DNA of 64,000 nucleotides. Source: Burkholderiaceae bacterium (GTDB lineage Bacteria; Pseudomonadota; Gammaproteobacteria; Burkholderiales; Burkholderiaceae_B). Made by a program: the position numbers and the translations under genes. Positions 1 through 9,546 of the stretch are shown in pieces (positions within the stretch are counted from its first letter, which is position 1; each line of letters opens with the position of its first letter). Below the pieces are notes generated by a model. That model did no database searches, was not told the DNA's origin, and saw only the letters and a list, made by a program, of their open reading frames with translations. The stretch lies in assembly GCA_004322135.1 (NCBI GenBank), contig SCSG01000045.1:53639-117638 (forward strand). The letters run 5' to 3'.

Positions 1-2
1 CC

Positions 3-80
3 GCCAGTTTGATGGATGACTTCATCAAGGCGTTTGTGGCGGCCGTACCCAGTTTGCCGTTTGTGGCCCACCAAGAGTGA
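3..80 (+). CDS. C-terminal end of a CDS truncated by the window edge (…ASLMDDFIKAFVAAVPSLPFVAHQE*)
   Basis: Open frame from the window start to TGA at 78-80; too short to assign a family. Confidence 0.35.
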   Translation, partial: ASLMDDFIKAFVAAVPSLPFVAHQE

Positions 81-237
81 TTAATAAATTCTTACTATCA
101 ATTAATAAGTTATTTAAATTTTCTTTATGTGTGGGCACACTATCTAATACTATGACATCTAATGTTAGAAGTAGTAACCATTGCGCCGGCCGAACAGGCG
201 GCGCTGGTCTATTTCCAACAAAATAACGGAGGCGGAT

Positions 238-1458
238 ATGAGGTTGCGCACAGTATTAAGTCAGGCGCTGGTGGTCAGTGCCCTGGGGTTTGCCATGACG
301 TCGGTACAGGCCGAGGGCACACTCAAAATAGGTCTTGTGGCGCCGTTTTCCGGCCCATTTGCCGCGTACGGCACGCAAATGTATGACGGCATGAAAACGT
401 ATATGTCCCTGAATGGCGACGAGGTCGCGGGCAAGAAGATAGAGATCATTCGTCGTGATACCGGTGGCAGTGGGCCCGCATCCGCCAAGCGGCTGTCGCA
501 AGAGCTGGTCACGCGTGACAAGGTTGATTTCCTGGCCGGATATGGCCTGACACCCGAGGCGCAGGCTTCAGGCTCTGTGGCCGAGGCGTCCAAGACGCCG
601 ATGATCGTCATGAATGCCGCTACGACATCCATCATGGACAAGTCGAAATACATTGCCCGGGTTTCACTGACGACGCTGCAAGGCGGTGACGTCATGGGTC
701 GTTGGGCTGCCCAGGCGGGTATCAAGAAGGTCGTGACGATGGTGGCAGATTACGGCCCCGGTATTGATGCCGAGACGGCCTTCAAGAAAACCTTCACAGC
801 CGGTGGCGGCACAATTCTGGATTCCATCCGTACGCCTTTGAACAACCCGGATTTCGGGCCGTTCATGCAACGCGCCCACGACCTGAAGCCGGATGCCGTT
901 TTCGTATTCGTGCCGGCAGGCGAGCAAAGCATCAGTTTCATGAAGAATTTTCGTGAAAAAGGCATGAGTGCCGCGGGAGTCAAAGTCATTGGCCCAGGAG
1001 ACGTCACCGATGACCACGTGTTGAACACCATGGGCGACGAGGCCTTGGGCGTCATTACCACGCACCAGTATTCCCAGGCGCACAATTCTCCCGAGAACAA
1101 GAAATTCCTGGCTGCCTATGCGAAGGTCAATCCGGATGCGGGTCCCGCCAACTTCATGACCGTAAGTGGTTACGACGGTATGGATGCCATCTATCAGGTG
1201 GCCAAGAAATTGAATGGCGTGATCGACGGCGACAAGGCCATGACAGTGCTCAGGGGAATGCACATCGACAGCCCGCGTGGTCCGATCACCATCGACGCCA
1301 AAACACGCGACATTGATCAGCGCGAGTACATCCGCGTTGTGGAACGCGTGGATGGTGTGTTGAGGAACGTTGAGTTCGAACAGTACCCCAACTCAAAAGG
1401 CGAAGATAAGTTCGAGTGCCTGATTCCCGAACTGTGCAAGAAGCTTTCAAAGGGTTAA
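238..1458 (+). CDS. Branched-chain amino acid/amide-type ABC transporter substrate-binding protein (LivK-like, periplasmic binding fold type I)
   Basis: Signal peptide MRLRTVLSQALVVSALGFAMTSVQA followed by LKIGLVAPFSGPFAAYGTQ; ATG at 238 preferred over the longer ORF start; no permease/ATPase adjacent. Confidence 0.9.
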   Translation: MRLRTVLSQALVVSALGFAMTSVQAEGTLKIGLVAPFSGPFAAYGTQMYDGMKTYMSLNGDEVAGKKIEIIRRDTGGSGPASAKRLSQELVTRDKVDFLAGYGLTPEAQASGSVAEASKTPMIVMNAATTSIMDKSKYIARVSLTTLQGGDVMGRWAAQAGIKKVVTMVADYGPGIDAETAFKKTFTAGGGTILDSIRTPLNNPDFGPFMQRAHDLKPDAVFVFVPAGEQSISFMKNFREKGMSAAGVKVIGPGDVTDDHVLNTMGDEALGVITTHQYSQAHNSPENKKFLAAYAKVNPDAGPANFMTVSGYDGMDAIYQVAKKLNGVIDGDKAMTVLRGMHIDSPRGPITIDAKTRDIDQREYIRVVERVDGVLRNVEFEQYPNSKGEDKFECLIPELCKKLSKG

Positions 1459-1600
1459 GCACCGCGGTCTGCAAGCCGCCGGGGCGCTGATGTAAATGCG
1501 CTCCGGTAGTTGGCCGCTGCACCACGACAACTATAAAAAACAATTCAGTGGCTTTGCTCAGGGCAATGTCCGGCAACCGCCAGGCGCCATGCAACGATTG

Positions 1601-2068
1601 CTATAAAAAATGATCCAGCAGCCTGCGGCTGGCCTTGTCCAGCGCCGGCACGTGGCGAATAAGAAAATGCACGCCGTTGTGGTCGGCAATAAGAAGGGTC
1701 GAGGCCGAAAGCCGCCTGATGTCTTCTTCACCTTTCAGTATCAAATCGGTGGTACCCCGGTCCGTTTCGATGTGCCAGCGGCTGGGTGTGGCATAGCTTG
1801 ATACGCTGATGATGTGCTGGATTTCGGGCGTGAATTCGCGGCTTGCCAGCTCTTCCCTGATAAGCTGCAGGACGTCGGGCGCGAGGTCGTCGGGGCCTTC
1901 TATCCAGACAAGTTCCGCGCCGTCCATTCCCACCAGGGCCAGGCCCTCTGCGGGGGCCGAAATGGGAAAGCTGCGCACCGGCAGCACCGGCACTTCACCG
2001 TATTCGGGTGTGGCAAGCAACAGGCGCCCAAAGGCGTCGCGCCGCAAGTGAAGGTTCTGCGTGCTCAT
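1601..2068 (-). CDS. DUF1854 family protein, cyanophycin-locus associated
   Basis: MSTQNLHLRRDAFGRLLLATPEYGE... ; start overlaps the stop of the upstream ABC transporter gene (ATGA); located next to cphA genes. Confidence 0.8.
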   Translation of the reverse strand: MSTQNLHLRRDAFGRLLLATPEYGEVPVLPVRSFPISAPAEGLALVGMDGAELVWIEGPDDLAPDVLQLIREELASREFTPEIQHIISVSSYATPSRWHIETDRGTTDLILKGEEDIRRLSASTLLIADHNGVHFLIRHVPALDKASRRLLDHFL

Positions 2069-4323
2069 GATGCCACCTCTTCGCTGTTCTCGTCGTCCCA
2101 CGTGTTGTGGCTGGATTCAGCCGGCTCGCCGCGCGCCTGCGCCTGATACAGGCGCGAGTACGCGCCGTTCTTTGCGAGCAGGGTTTCGTGGTTGCCCACT
2201 TCGACGATTTCGCCGCGGTCAAGAACGACAAGGCGATTGGCCTGGTGCAGGGTGCTTAGACGGTGCGCAATAGAGATGGTGGTGCGCCCGCGTGTAAGGT
2301 TGTCCAGCGCCTTCTGGATCTCCTGCTCGGTTTTGGTATCAACAGACGAAGTCGCTTCGTCCAGGATCAGGATGCGCGGGTCGATCAGCAGCGCGCGGGC
2401 AATTGAAATGCGCTGGCGTTCGCCGCCCGAAAGCGCTTGCCCGCGCTCACCCACCAGCGAATCGTAGCCATGCGGCAGACGCAGGATGAACTCGTGGGCG
2501 TTGGCCGCGCGCGCCGCCGCAATGATTTCCTTGTGGCTGGCGTCGGGTTTGCCATAGGCGATGTTCTCGGCAATGGTGCCGAAAAACAGAAAGGGTTCCT
2601 GCAGCACCAGGCCGATATTGCGCCGGTACTCCGAGACGGGCAGTGAGCGGATGTCGACGCCGTCGATGTGTATGGTCCCTTCAGTCACGTCGTAAAAGCG
2701 GCAGATGAGGTTGACCAGCGTGCTTTTGCCCGAGCCGCTGTGCCCCACGAGGCCAATCATTTCGCCGGGTTCGATGTTCAGGTTGATGTCCCGGATGACC
2801 GCGCGATTGCCATAGCGAAAGCCGATATGGCGCAGCTCTATGCGTCCCTTGACCTCGGCAAGGTGCACGGGGTGAACCGGTTCGGGCACGCTCGACACAT
2901 GATCCAGAATGTCGAAAATACGCTTGGCCCCTACCGCCGCCTTTTGCGTGAACGACACGATGCGGCTCATGGAATCAAGCCGGATGTAGAAGCGGCTGAT
3001 GTACGTCAGAAAGGCCGTCAGCACCCCTACCGTGATCTGCTCGCGCGATACCAGCCAGATGCCAAAGCCCCACACGATCATCAGGCCGACTTCGGTCAGG
3101 AAAGTGACGGTAGGGGAAAACAGCGACCAGATGGCATTGACCCGGTCATTGATTGTCAGGTTTCGGTTATTGGCCTCGCGAAAGCGCCCCGCTTCGCGCC
3201 TTTCCTGGGCAAAGGCTTTCACGACGCGGATGCCGGGGATCGTGTCGGCCAGCACATTGGTCAGCTCCGACCAGATGCGGTCCGCGCGCTCGAAGCCGCG
3301 GCGCAGTCGGTCGCGCACCAGGTGGATGAGCCACGCAATGAACGGCAGGGGGATGAGCGTGACCACGGCCAGCCAGGGGTTGATCGAAACGAGAATGATG
3401 GCCGTCATGACGATCATGAGCACGTCGGTGGCGAAATCCAGCAGATGCAGCGAGAGGAAAATGCAGATCCGGTCAGATTCCGAGCCGATGCGCGAGATCA
3501 GGTCGCCTGTACGCTTGCCGCCAAAGTACTGCAGCGACAGCGTTTGCAGGTGCTGGTATGCCGCCGTGCGCAGATCGGCGCCTATGCGTTCGCTGACTCG
3601 TGCAAGGATGTAGGTGCGGCCCCAGCCCAGCCCCCACGCCACAACGGACGAAAGCAGCAATGCGCCCAAATATAGGCGCACCAACAGCCAGTCGATCGGC
3701 GTGCCGTTCTGGAACGGAATCAGTACGTCGTCCATCAGCGGCATGGTGAGGTACGGCGCAACCAGCGCGGCGGCGGTAGATATCAGCGTCAGCACAAAGC
3801 CGGTCAGAAGATGCACCCGGTACGGGCGCGCGAAGCGCCACAGGCGCAGCAGGGCCCAGGTGGAAGGAGGTTCGGAAACGCTGTCGTCACTGTCCGGTCC
3901 TTCGTCGTGGTCTGCGCCGACCCAGTCATACTTGTTGCCCGAAGCCAGCGCGCATTGGCGCTCGAATTGGGCAATAAGCCTTAGCGCCGCAAGGTTGTGG
4001 GTAAGCGTATGCCGCCAGCGGGCAAGGCGTGCGCGCGCATCCAGCAGCTCCAGCGTGCCAACGCCCGCGTGATCCTGTTGGCTTAGCGTCAGTCCCGGGC
4101 GGTAGGTCCATTCCTGCCAGTCGGCGTCGGGCGATACCTTGACCAGCAGGCGGCGCTGGGTCACGGCCAGCAGCCCCTGCGAAAATTGCAACTGCTCGTT
4201 CAGGTCCAGCTCGAGCCAGGCCAGGACGGTTTCGTTTTCCGCCAAATGCCGTTCCAGCGCAGGCAGCCAAAGGACCGGAATGTCGCTTGCCGCGGCATCC
4301 GCCTTAGTTGCTTCGGTAGTCAT
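2065..4323 (-). CDS. ABC transporter, fused permease + ATP-binding protein (ABCB/MsbA-like exporter architecture), cyanophycin-locus associated
   Basis: TM region followed by Walker A GLVGHSGSGKST, signature LSGGERQRISIARAL, Walker B ILILDEATSSVD; ~150-aa N-terminal extension. Confidence 0.92.
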   Translation of the reverse strand: MTTEATKADAAASDIPVLWLPALERHLAENETVLAWLELDLNEQLQFSQGLLAVTQRRLLVKVSPDADWQEWTYRPGLTLSQQDHAGVGTLELLDARARLARWRHTLTHNLAALRLIAQFERQCALASGNKYDWVGADHDEGPDSDDSVSEPPSTWALLRLWRFARPYRVHLLTGFVLTLISTAAALVAPYLTMPLMDDVLIPFQNGTPIDWLLVRLYLGALLLSSVVAWGLGWGRTYILARVSERIGADLRTAAYQHLQTLSLQYFGGKRTGDLISRIGSESDRICIFLSLHLLDFATDVLMIVMTAIILVSINPWLAVVTLIPLPFIAWLIHLVRDRLRRGFERADRIWSELTNVLADTIPGIRVVKAFAQERREAGRFREANNRNLTINDRVNAIWSLFSPTVTFLTEVGLMIVWGFGIWLVSREQITVGVLTAFLTYISRFYIRLDSMSRIVSFTQKAAVGAKRIFDILDHVSSVPEPVHPVHLAEVKGRIELRHIGFRYGNRAVIRDINLNIEPGEMIGLVGHSGSGKSTLVNLICRFYDVTEGTIHIDGVDIRSLPVSEYRRNIGLVLQEPFLFFGTIAENIAYGKPDASHKEIIAAARAANAHEFILRLPHGYDSLVGERGQALSGGERQRISIARALLIDPRILILDEATSSVDTKTEQEIQKALDNLTRGRTTISIAHRLSTLHQANRLVVLDRGEIVEVGNHETLLAKNGAYSRLYQAQARGEPAESSHNTWDDENSEEVAS

Positions 4324-4572
4324 GGAATAAGTGCGGTATTTTTGGCACAGAAAACGTCAGTTGCGTGTAAGAAAGTATGGCCAAGCGAATAGTTCTTGCT
4401 TTGCGAGCAGGCTAGGAGTGTAATTTGTTTTTTTTGCGGCTGGCTTTGCAATTCTCTTCTCTTTGGTTGCGCCTGGCAAATGCGTTCATGTATTTCCGCT
4501 TCCGGTTGTAACTAGCACTTTCGTCCGAACTGTGCCTCCCCTCCTCATTCCAATAAATTCTTTCATCTTAAG

Positions 4573-6786
4573 ATGAACAAAAAAGACATTGAATTCATAA
4601 AGATGCTGTCGCTGCGCGGGCCCAGCATCTGGGCGTACAGGCCGATTATCGAGGCATGGGTCGATATTGGTGGTCTGGAAGACTTCCCTTCCAACACCAT
4701 TCCGGGGTTCTACGAGCGGCTGTCGTCCTGGCTGCCGACTCTGGTGGAGCACCGCTGCAGCGTGGGCGCGCGTGGTGGTTTTTTACAACGGTTGCGCGAT
4801 GGCACGTGGCCCGCGCACATCCTGGAGCACGTCACGCTGGAACTGCAAAGTCTGGCGGGCCTGCCGGGTGGGCTGGGACGCGCGCGGGAGACACCGGTGC
4901 GAGGCGTTTACAGGGTCATCGTGCGCGCCTGGTACGAGCCGGTCACCCGGGCGGCGTTGTATGCCGCGCGTGATCTGGTCATGGCTGCGATTGAAGACCG
5001 CCCCTACGATGTGCAGGCGGCGGTGGACGAGCTTAGCGAGCTAACCGAAACGCTGCGTCTTGGCCCCAGCACTGACAGCATTGTCGATGCCGCCGACGAC
5101 CGCGACATTCCTGCCATACGCCTTAGCGACGTGAACCTGGTCCAGTTGGGCTACGGGGCCGCGCAGCGGCGCATCTGGACCGCCGAGACCAATCTGACCA
5201 GTGCCATAGCCGAAGGGGTATCGCGCGACAAGGACCTGACCAAGACGCTGCTCAGCGCCTGTGGCATACCGGTACCCGAAGGCCAACTGGTCAAGACGGT
5301 TGAAGAGGCCTGGGATGCCGCCCAACAGATCGGCCTGCCTGTGGTGATCAAGCCCATGGACGGCAATCACGGACGCGGCGTGTTCACCAATCTGGCCACC
5401 TACGCCGAAATCAAGACGGCGTTCGACGTGGCGGTGGACGAAGGCAGCGGTGTCGTGGTCGAACGCCACATTCAGGGCGACGAACACCGGCTGCTGGTGG
5501 TGGGCAATCGCATGGTGGCCGCGGCACGCGGTGACGTGGCCTCCGTCGTGGGCGATGGGGTGAGCACCGTCGAGCAGCTTATTGAAAGCCAGATCAACGC
5601 CGACCCGCGCCGTGGGCGCGACGAGGATCATCCGCTTAATTTCATTCGCCTGGATTCTGCAGCTCGGCTGGAAATCAGCCGGCAGGGTTATGAGGCCGAG
5701 TCCGTTCCGCCAGTGGGCAAGACCGTGGTGATCCAGCGCAGCGGGAATGTCTCGCTGGACGTCACCGACAAGGTGCATCCGTCCGTGGCGGCCACGGTTG
5801 CCCTGGCGGCGCGTGTCGTCGGCCTGGATATTGCTGGCGTGGACCTCGTGGCCAACGATATTTCCCGCCCTCTGGAAGAGCAGGGTGGTGCCATTGTCGA
5901 GGTCAATGCGGGTCCCGGCCTGCTCATGCATTTGAAGCCTGCCGAGGGCCAGTCGCGTCCGGTAGGCGAAGCCATTATTGGTCATCTGTTCCCGCCCGGA
6001 GAAGCCGGGCGCATTCCGCTGGTGGGGGTGACGGGCAGCCATGGCAAGACCACGGTCGCGCGTATCGTTACCCGCTTGCTGCAGATCGACGGTCAGTCCA
6101 CAGGCCTGGCATGCAGTGACGGCCTGTTCTTTGCGCGCCGGCACGTCAACAAGGAAGACAGCGCCAATTGGGAACAGGCACGCCGCGTGTTGCTGAATCG
6201 TTCGGTCCAGGCCGGTGTCATTGAAAACAGCAGCCGCGTCATTCTTACCGAAGGCCTGGCGTATGACCGCTGCCAGGTGGGCATTGTGACCAACCTGGAT
6301 CCGGCCGACACGCTGCCCGACCTTTATATCACCGAGGTCGATCAAATTGCCAACGTGTTTCGCACACAGGTTGACGTCGTTCTTTCAGATGGTGCCGCTG
6401 TTCTCAACGCCGACGATGACAGGGTGGCAAACATGGCGTCGCTGTGCGACGGCGATATCGTGTTTTTCGGAATGGACGGTGAATCCGCGATCATTGCCAG
6501 ACACCGGTCTGAGGGCCGGCGTGCGGTGTTCGTCCGCGGTGGCGTCATTGTGCTTGCCAATGGCCGGGTCGAAACACCCTTAACCGACGTGGCAGCCATT
6601 CCGCTTACCAAAGGCGGCACACAGCCACAACAGGTGTGCAATGTGCTGGCGGCCGTTGCGGCCGCGTGGGTGTTGGGCGTTGACGAAGCCCTCATGCGTA
6701 CCGGCATCGAGACATTTGGCCTGGATATTGCCGGGGCCGAGGTCGTGCCCGACAGCTCCGCTCCCGCACTGGAAGTTTCGGTATAA
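4573..6786 (+). CDS. Cyanophycin synthetase-like protein (CphA'-type), ATP-grasp intact, C-terminal Mur-ligase domain absent
   Basis: Aligns by eye with the downstream CphA: ATP-grasp motifs VVIKPMDGNHGRGV, IVEVNAGPGLLMHLKP; P-loop GVTGSHGKTTVARIV; terminates before GRFN/DYGHNP motifs. Confidence 0.9.
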   Translation: MNKKDIEFIKMLSLRGPSIWAYRPIIEAWVDIGGLEDFPSNTIPGFYERLSSWLPTLVEHRCSVGARGGFLQRLRDGTWPAHILEHVTLELQSLAGLPGGLGRARETPVRGVYRVIVRAWYEPVTRAALYAARDLVMAAIEDRPYDVQAAVDELSELTETLRLGPSTDSIVDAADDRDIPAIRLSDVNLVQLGYGAAQRRIWTAETNLTSAIAEGVSRDKDLTKTLLSACGIPVPEGQLVKTVEEAWDAAQQIGLPVVIKPMDGNHGRGVFTNLATYAEIKTAFDVAVDEGSGVVVERHIQGDEHRLLVVGNRMVAAARGDVASVVGDGVSTVEQLIESQINADPRRGRDEDHPLNFIRLDSAARLEISRQGYEAESVPPVGKTVVIQRSGNVSLDVTDKVHPSVAATVALAARVVGLDIAGVDLVANDISRPLEEQGGAIVEVNAGPGLLMHLKPAEGQSRPVGEAIIGHLFPPGEAGRIPLVGVTGSHGKTTVARIVTRLLQIDGQSTGLACSDGLFFARRHVNKEDSANWEQARRVLLNRSVQAGVIENSSRVILTEGLAYDRCQVGIVTNLDPADTLPDLYITEVDQIANVFRTQVDVVLSDGAAVLNADDDRVANMASLCDGDIVFFGMDGESAIIARHRSEGRRAVFVRGGVIVLANGRVETPLTDVAAIPLTKGGTQPQQVCNVLAAVAAAWVLGVDEALMRTGIETFGLDIAGAEVVPDSSAPALEVSV

Positions 6787-6864
6787 CACCTACGGCCTCG
6801 GTGATGACGGGGGTTTTTCATAAGGTCTTGCCTTCGCGGCGACGCCAATAAGGATACGCAGTTC

Positions 6865-9456
6865 ATGGAAGTGTCACGTGTACGGGCTTTGCGCGGGCCC
6901 AATCTCTGGAGTCGCCGGACTTCAATCGAAGCGATCGTTTCATGCACCGATGCCGAGTGCGTCATCGATGCCATGCCCGGATTCGAAATGCGGCTGCGCG
7001 CGCGTTTCCCTGATCTGGACTTGCTGCGCCCGCTGAACAATGAACAAAGTTACTCGCTGGCGCATGCGCTGGGTTGCGCGGCGTTGAGCCTGCAGTCCAA
7101 GGCTGGGTGCGCCGTGTCGTTCCACCGTGCAACGCAGACGGTCGAAAAGGGCGTGTTTCAGGTCATTGTGGAATACAGCGAAGAAGATGTCGGCCGGCTG
7201 GCCTTTGATCTGGCTCAGGAGCTTTGCCTTTCCGCCATCGACGATACGCCGTTCGATCTGGTGGATGCGCTGGCGCGTCTGCACGAGATGAATGATGATG
7301 TGCGCCTTGGGCCAAGTACGGGCGCCATTGTGCAGGCGGCGGTAAGCCGCGCCATTCCTTATCGTCGTCTGACGCAAGGCAGCCTGGTGCAGTTTGGCTG
7401 GGGCAGTCGGCAGCGCCGCATTCAGGCCGCCGAAACCGACCGCACCAGCGCTATTGCCGAATCCATTGCCCAGGACAAGATCCTGACCAAATTGCTGTTG
7501 CACTCGGCCGGTGTTCCGGTTCCTGATGGACGCAGTGTGACGACGGCCGAGCAGGCGTGGAGCGCCGCTCAGGCAATTGGCGGACCGGTGGTGGTCAAGC
7601 CGCGCGACGGCAATCAGGGGCGCGGCGTGGCCGTGAACCTGCAGGGTCGCGAGCAGGTCATCGCCGCCTTTGAAGTGGCGTCGGAAATTTCTTCGGACGT
7701 GATCGTCGAACGCTATTTTCCAGGCCACGATTTTCGCCTGCTGGTGGTGGGCGACAAACTGGTGGCGGCGGCGCGGCGTGATCCGCCCCAGGTCATCGGC
7801 GACGGCAACCAGACCATAGGCCAGCTGGTCGAAGCCATCAATATGGATCCGGCGCGCGGCGAAGGGCATGGTTCGTCGCTGACCAAAATACACATCGACG
7901 ACGAGATAGCACGGGCCACCATGGCGGCGCAGGGCTATAACGTTCATTCCATTCCCAAGCAGGGCGTGCTGGTGGCGTTGCGCAACAACGCCAACCTGAG
8001 CACCGGCGGCACCGCAACCGATATCACGGATCATGTGCATCCCGACTTGGCCGCCGTGGCCGTGGCGGCCGCGCAGATGGTGGGCCTGGACATCTGCGGT
8101 ATTGATCTTGTCAGCGAAAGTGTGTTCGTTCCGCTGGATCAGCAGGTGGGTTGCGTTGTGGAAGTCAACGCCGCGCCCGGCCTGCGCATGCACCTGAACC
8201 CATCGTTCGGCAAGGGCCGGGCGGTTGGGGAAGCCATCATCGCCAACATGTTCCCCGACGGCGAAAACGGGCGCATTCCGGTTGTTGCCATCAGCGGCAC
8301 CAACGGCAAGACCACGACTACACGGCTTATTGCCCATATCGTGGCCGGCACCGGATTGCGCGTGGGCATGACCAATTCCGATGGTGTTTATGTGAATGGC
8401 CAGTGCATTGACACTGGTGATTGCAGCGGCCCGCGCAGCGCGGGCAATGTGCTCATGCATCCGGACGTGGATGCTGCCGTACTGGAAACGGCGCGTGGCG
8501 GCATTTTGCGCGAGGGCCTGGGGTTCGATCGATGCAACGTGGCGGTGGTGACCAATGTGGGAACGGGAGATCATCTGGGCCTGAACTACATCTGCACGGT
8601 CGAAGATCTGGCCATCGTCAAGCGGGTGGTGGTTGAAAACGTGGCACCCGATGGCATGGCGGTGCTTAATGCCGCCGACCCCATGGTTGCGCCCATGGCC
8701 GAGCATTGCCCCGGCGCAGTCACCTTCTTTGCACACGACAGCAGCCATCCGGTGCTGGCCACGCATCGCGCCCGCGGCGGGCGTGTGGTGTTCGTGGAAG
8801 ACGGCGCCATTGTGCTGGCCGAAGGCGGCAGCCAGATGCGCTTCGCACTCGACGAAATCCCCTTGACGCGTGGGGGCACGATTGCTTTTCAGGTTGAAAA
8901 CGCCATGGCGGCCGCGGCGGCAGCGTGGGCGTTGGGGCTGGATGAAGGGGTGGTGAGAACCGGCCTGGCGACGTTCGTGAGCGACGCGGGGACGGCGCCC
9001 GGGCGCTTCAATGTATTTTCATTCAAAGGTGCGATGCTCATTGCCGATTACGGCCACAACCCCGACGCCATCCTCGCGCTGGTGCGGGCCGTGGACAGCA
9101 TGCCGGCCAGGCGCCGCAGCGTGGTGATCAGCGGTGCCGGCGATCGGCGCGACGTGGACCTGCGTCGTCAGACGGAGATTCTGGGCGCGGCGTTCGACGA
9201 CGTGATTCTTTACGAAGACCAGTGCCAGCGCGGACGCGCCGACGGCGAAGTCCTGGCGCTGCTGCGCGAAGGGCTGACGGGTGCATCGCGGACGCGTTTC
9301 GTGAAGGAAATTCACGGTGAGTTCCTTGCCATCGATGCCGCGCTTGAACGCCTGGAAGAGGGCGACTTGTGCCTGATTCTTATTGATCAGGTCGAGGCGG
9401 CGCTGGAATATATTGCACGGCGTGCGCAGCCCTCCCGGCTTGAAGGCGTTGTATAG
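6865..9456 (+). CDS. cphA: Cyanophycin synthetase
   Basis: 863 aa; ATP-grasp VVVKPRDGNQGRGV, Mur ligase P-loop AISGTNGKTTTTRLI, C-terminal GRFN and DYGHNPDA motifs. Confidence 0.95.
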   Translation: MEVSRVRALRGPNLWSRRTSIEAIVSCTDAECVIDAMPGFEMRLRARFPDLDLLRPLNNEQSYSLAHALGCAALSLQSKAGCAVSFHRATQTVEKGVFQVIVEYSEEDVGRLAFDLAQELCLSAIDDTPFDLVDALARLHEMNDDVRLGPSTGAIVQAAVSRAIPYRRLTQGSLVQFGWGSRQRRIQAAETDRTSAIAESIAQDKILTKLLLHSAGVPVPDGRSVTTAEQAWSAAQAIGGPVVVKPRDGNQGRGVAVNLQGREQVIAAFEVASEISSDVIVERYFPGHDFRLLVVGDKLVAAARRDPPQVIGDGNQTIGQLVEAINMDPARGEGHGSSLTKIHIDDEIARATMAAQGYNVHSIPKQGVLVALRNNANLSTGGTATDITDHVHPDLAAVAVAAAQMVGLDICGIDLVSESVFVPLDQQVGCVVEVNAAPGLRMHLNPSFGKGRAVGEAIIANMFPDGENGRIPVVAISGTNGKTTTTRLIAHIVAGTGLRVGMTNSDGVYVNGQCIDTGDCSGPRSAGNVLMHPDVDAAVLETARGGILREGLGFDRCNVAVVTNVGTGDHLGLNYICTVEDLAIVKRVVVENVAPDGMAVLNAADPMVAPMAEHCPGAVTFFAHDSSHPVLATHRARGGRVVFVEDGAIVLAEGGSQMRFALDEIPLTRGGTIAFQVENAMAAAAAAWALGLDEGVVRTGLATFVSDAGTAPGRFNVFSFKGAMLIADYGHNPDAILALVRAVDSMPARRRSVVISGAGDRRDVDLRRQTEILGAAFDDVILYEDQCQRGRADGEVLALLREGLTGASRTRFVKEIHGEFLAIDAALERLEEGDLCLILIDQVEAALEYIARRAQPSRLEGVV

Positions 9457-9546
9457 TCAGGAAGGTGTTGCGCGGCATTGGGTGAGTCACGGCGAGTGCC
9501 TTCCGTTGGACGTTGCGCGCGCAATGCCCGCATACAGGAGAACAGC

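Noticed and set aside
2668-3675. 335-aa plus-strand ORF opposite the ABC transporter
   Set aside because: Antisense shadow of a clear ABC transporter gene
5041-6345. 434-aa minus-strand ORF opposite the first cphA-like gene
   Set aside because: Shadow ORF; complementary strand has a well-supported protein
6940-8766. 608-aa minus-strand ORF opposite cphA
   Set aside because: Mirror ORF of a high-GC gene; low-complexity His/Arg/Gln/Ala-rich translation without domain motifs, while the + strand encodes a clear CphA
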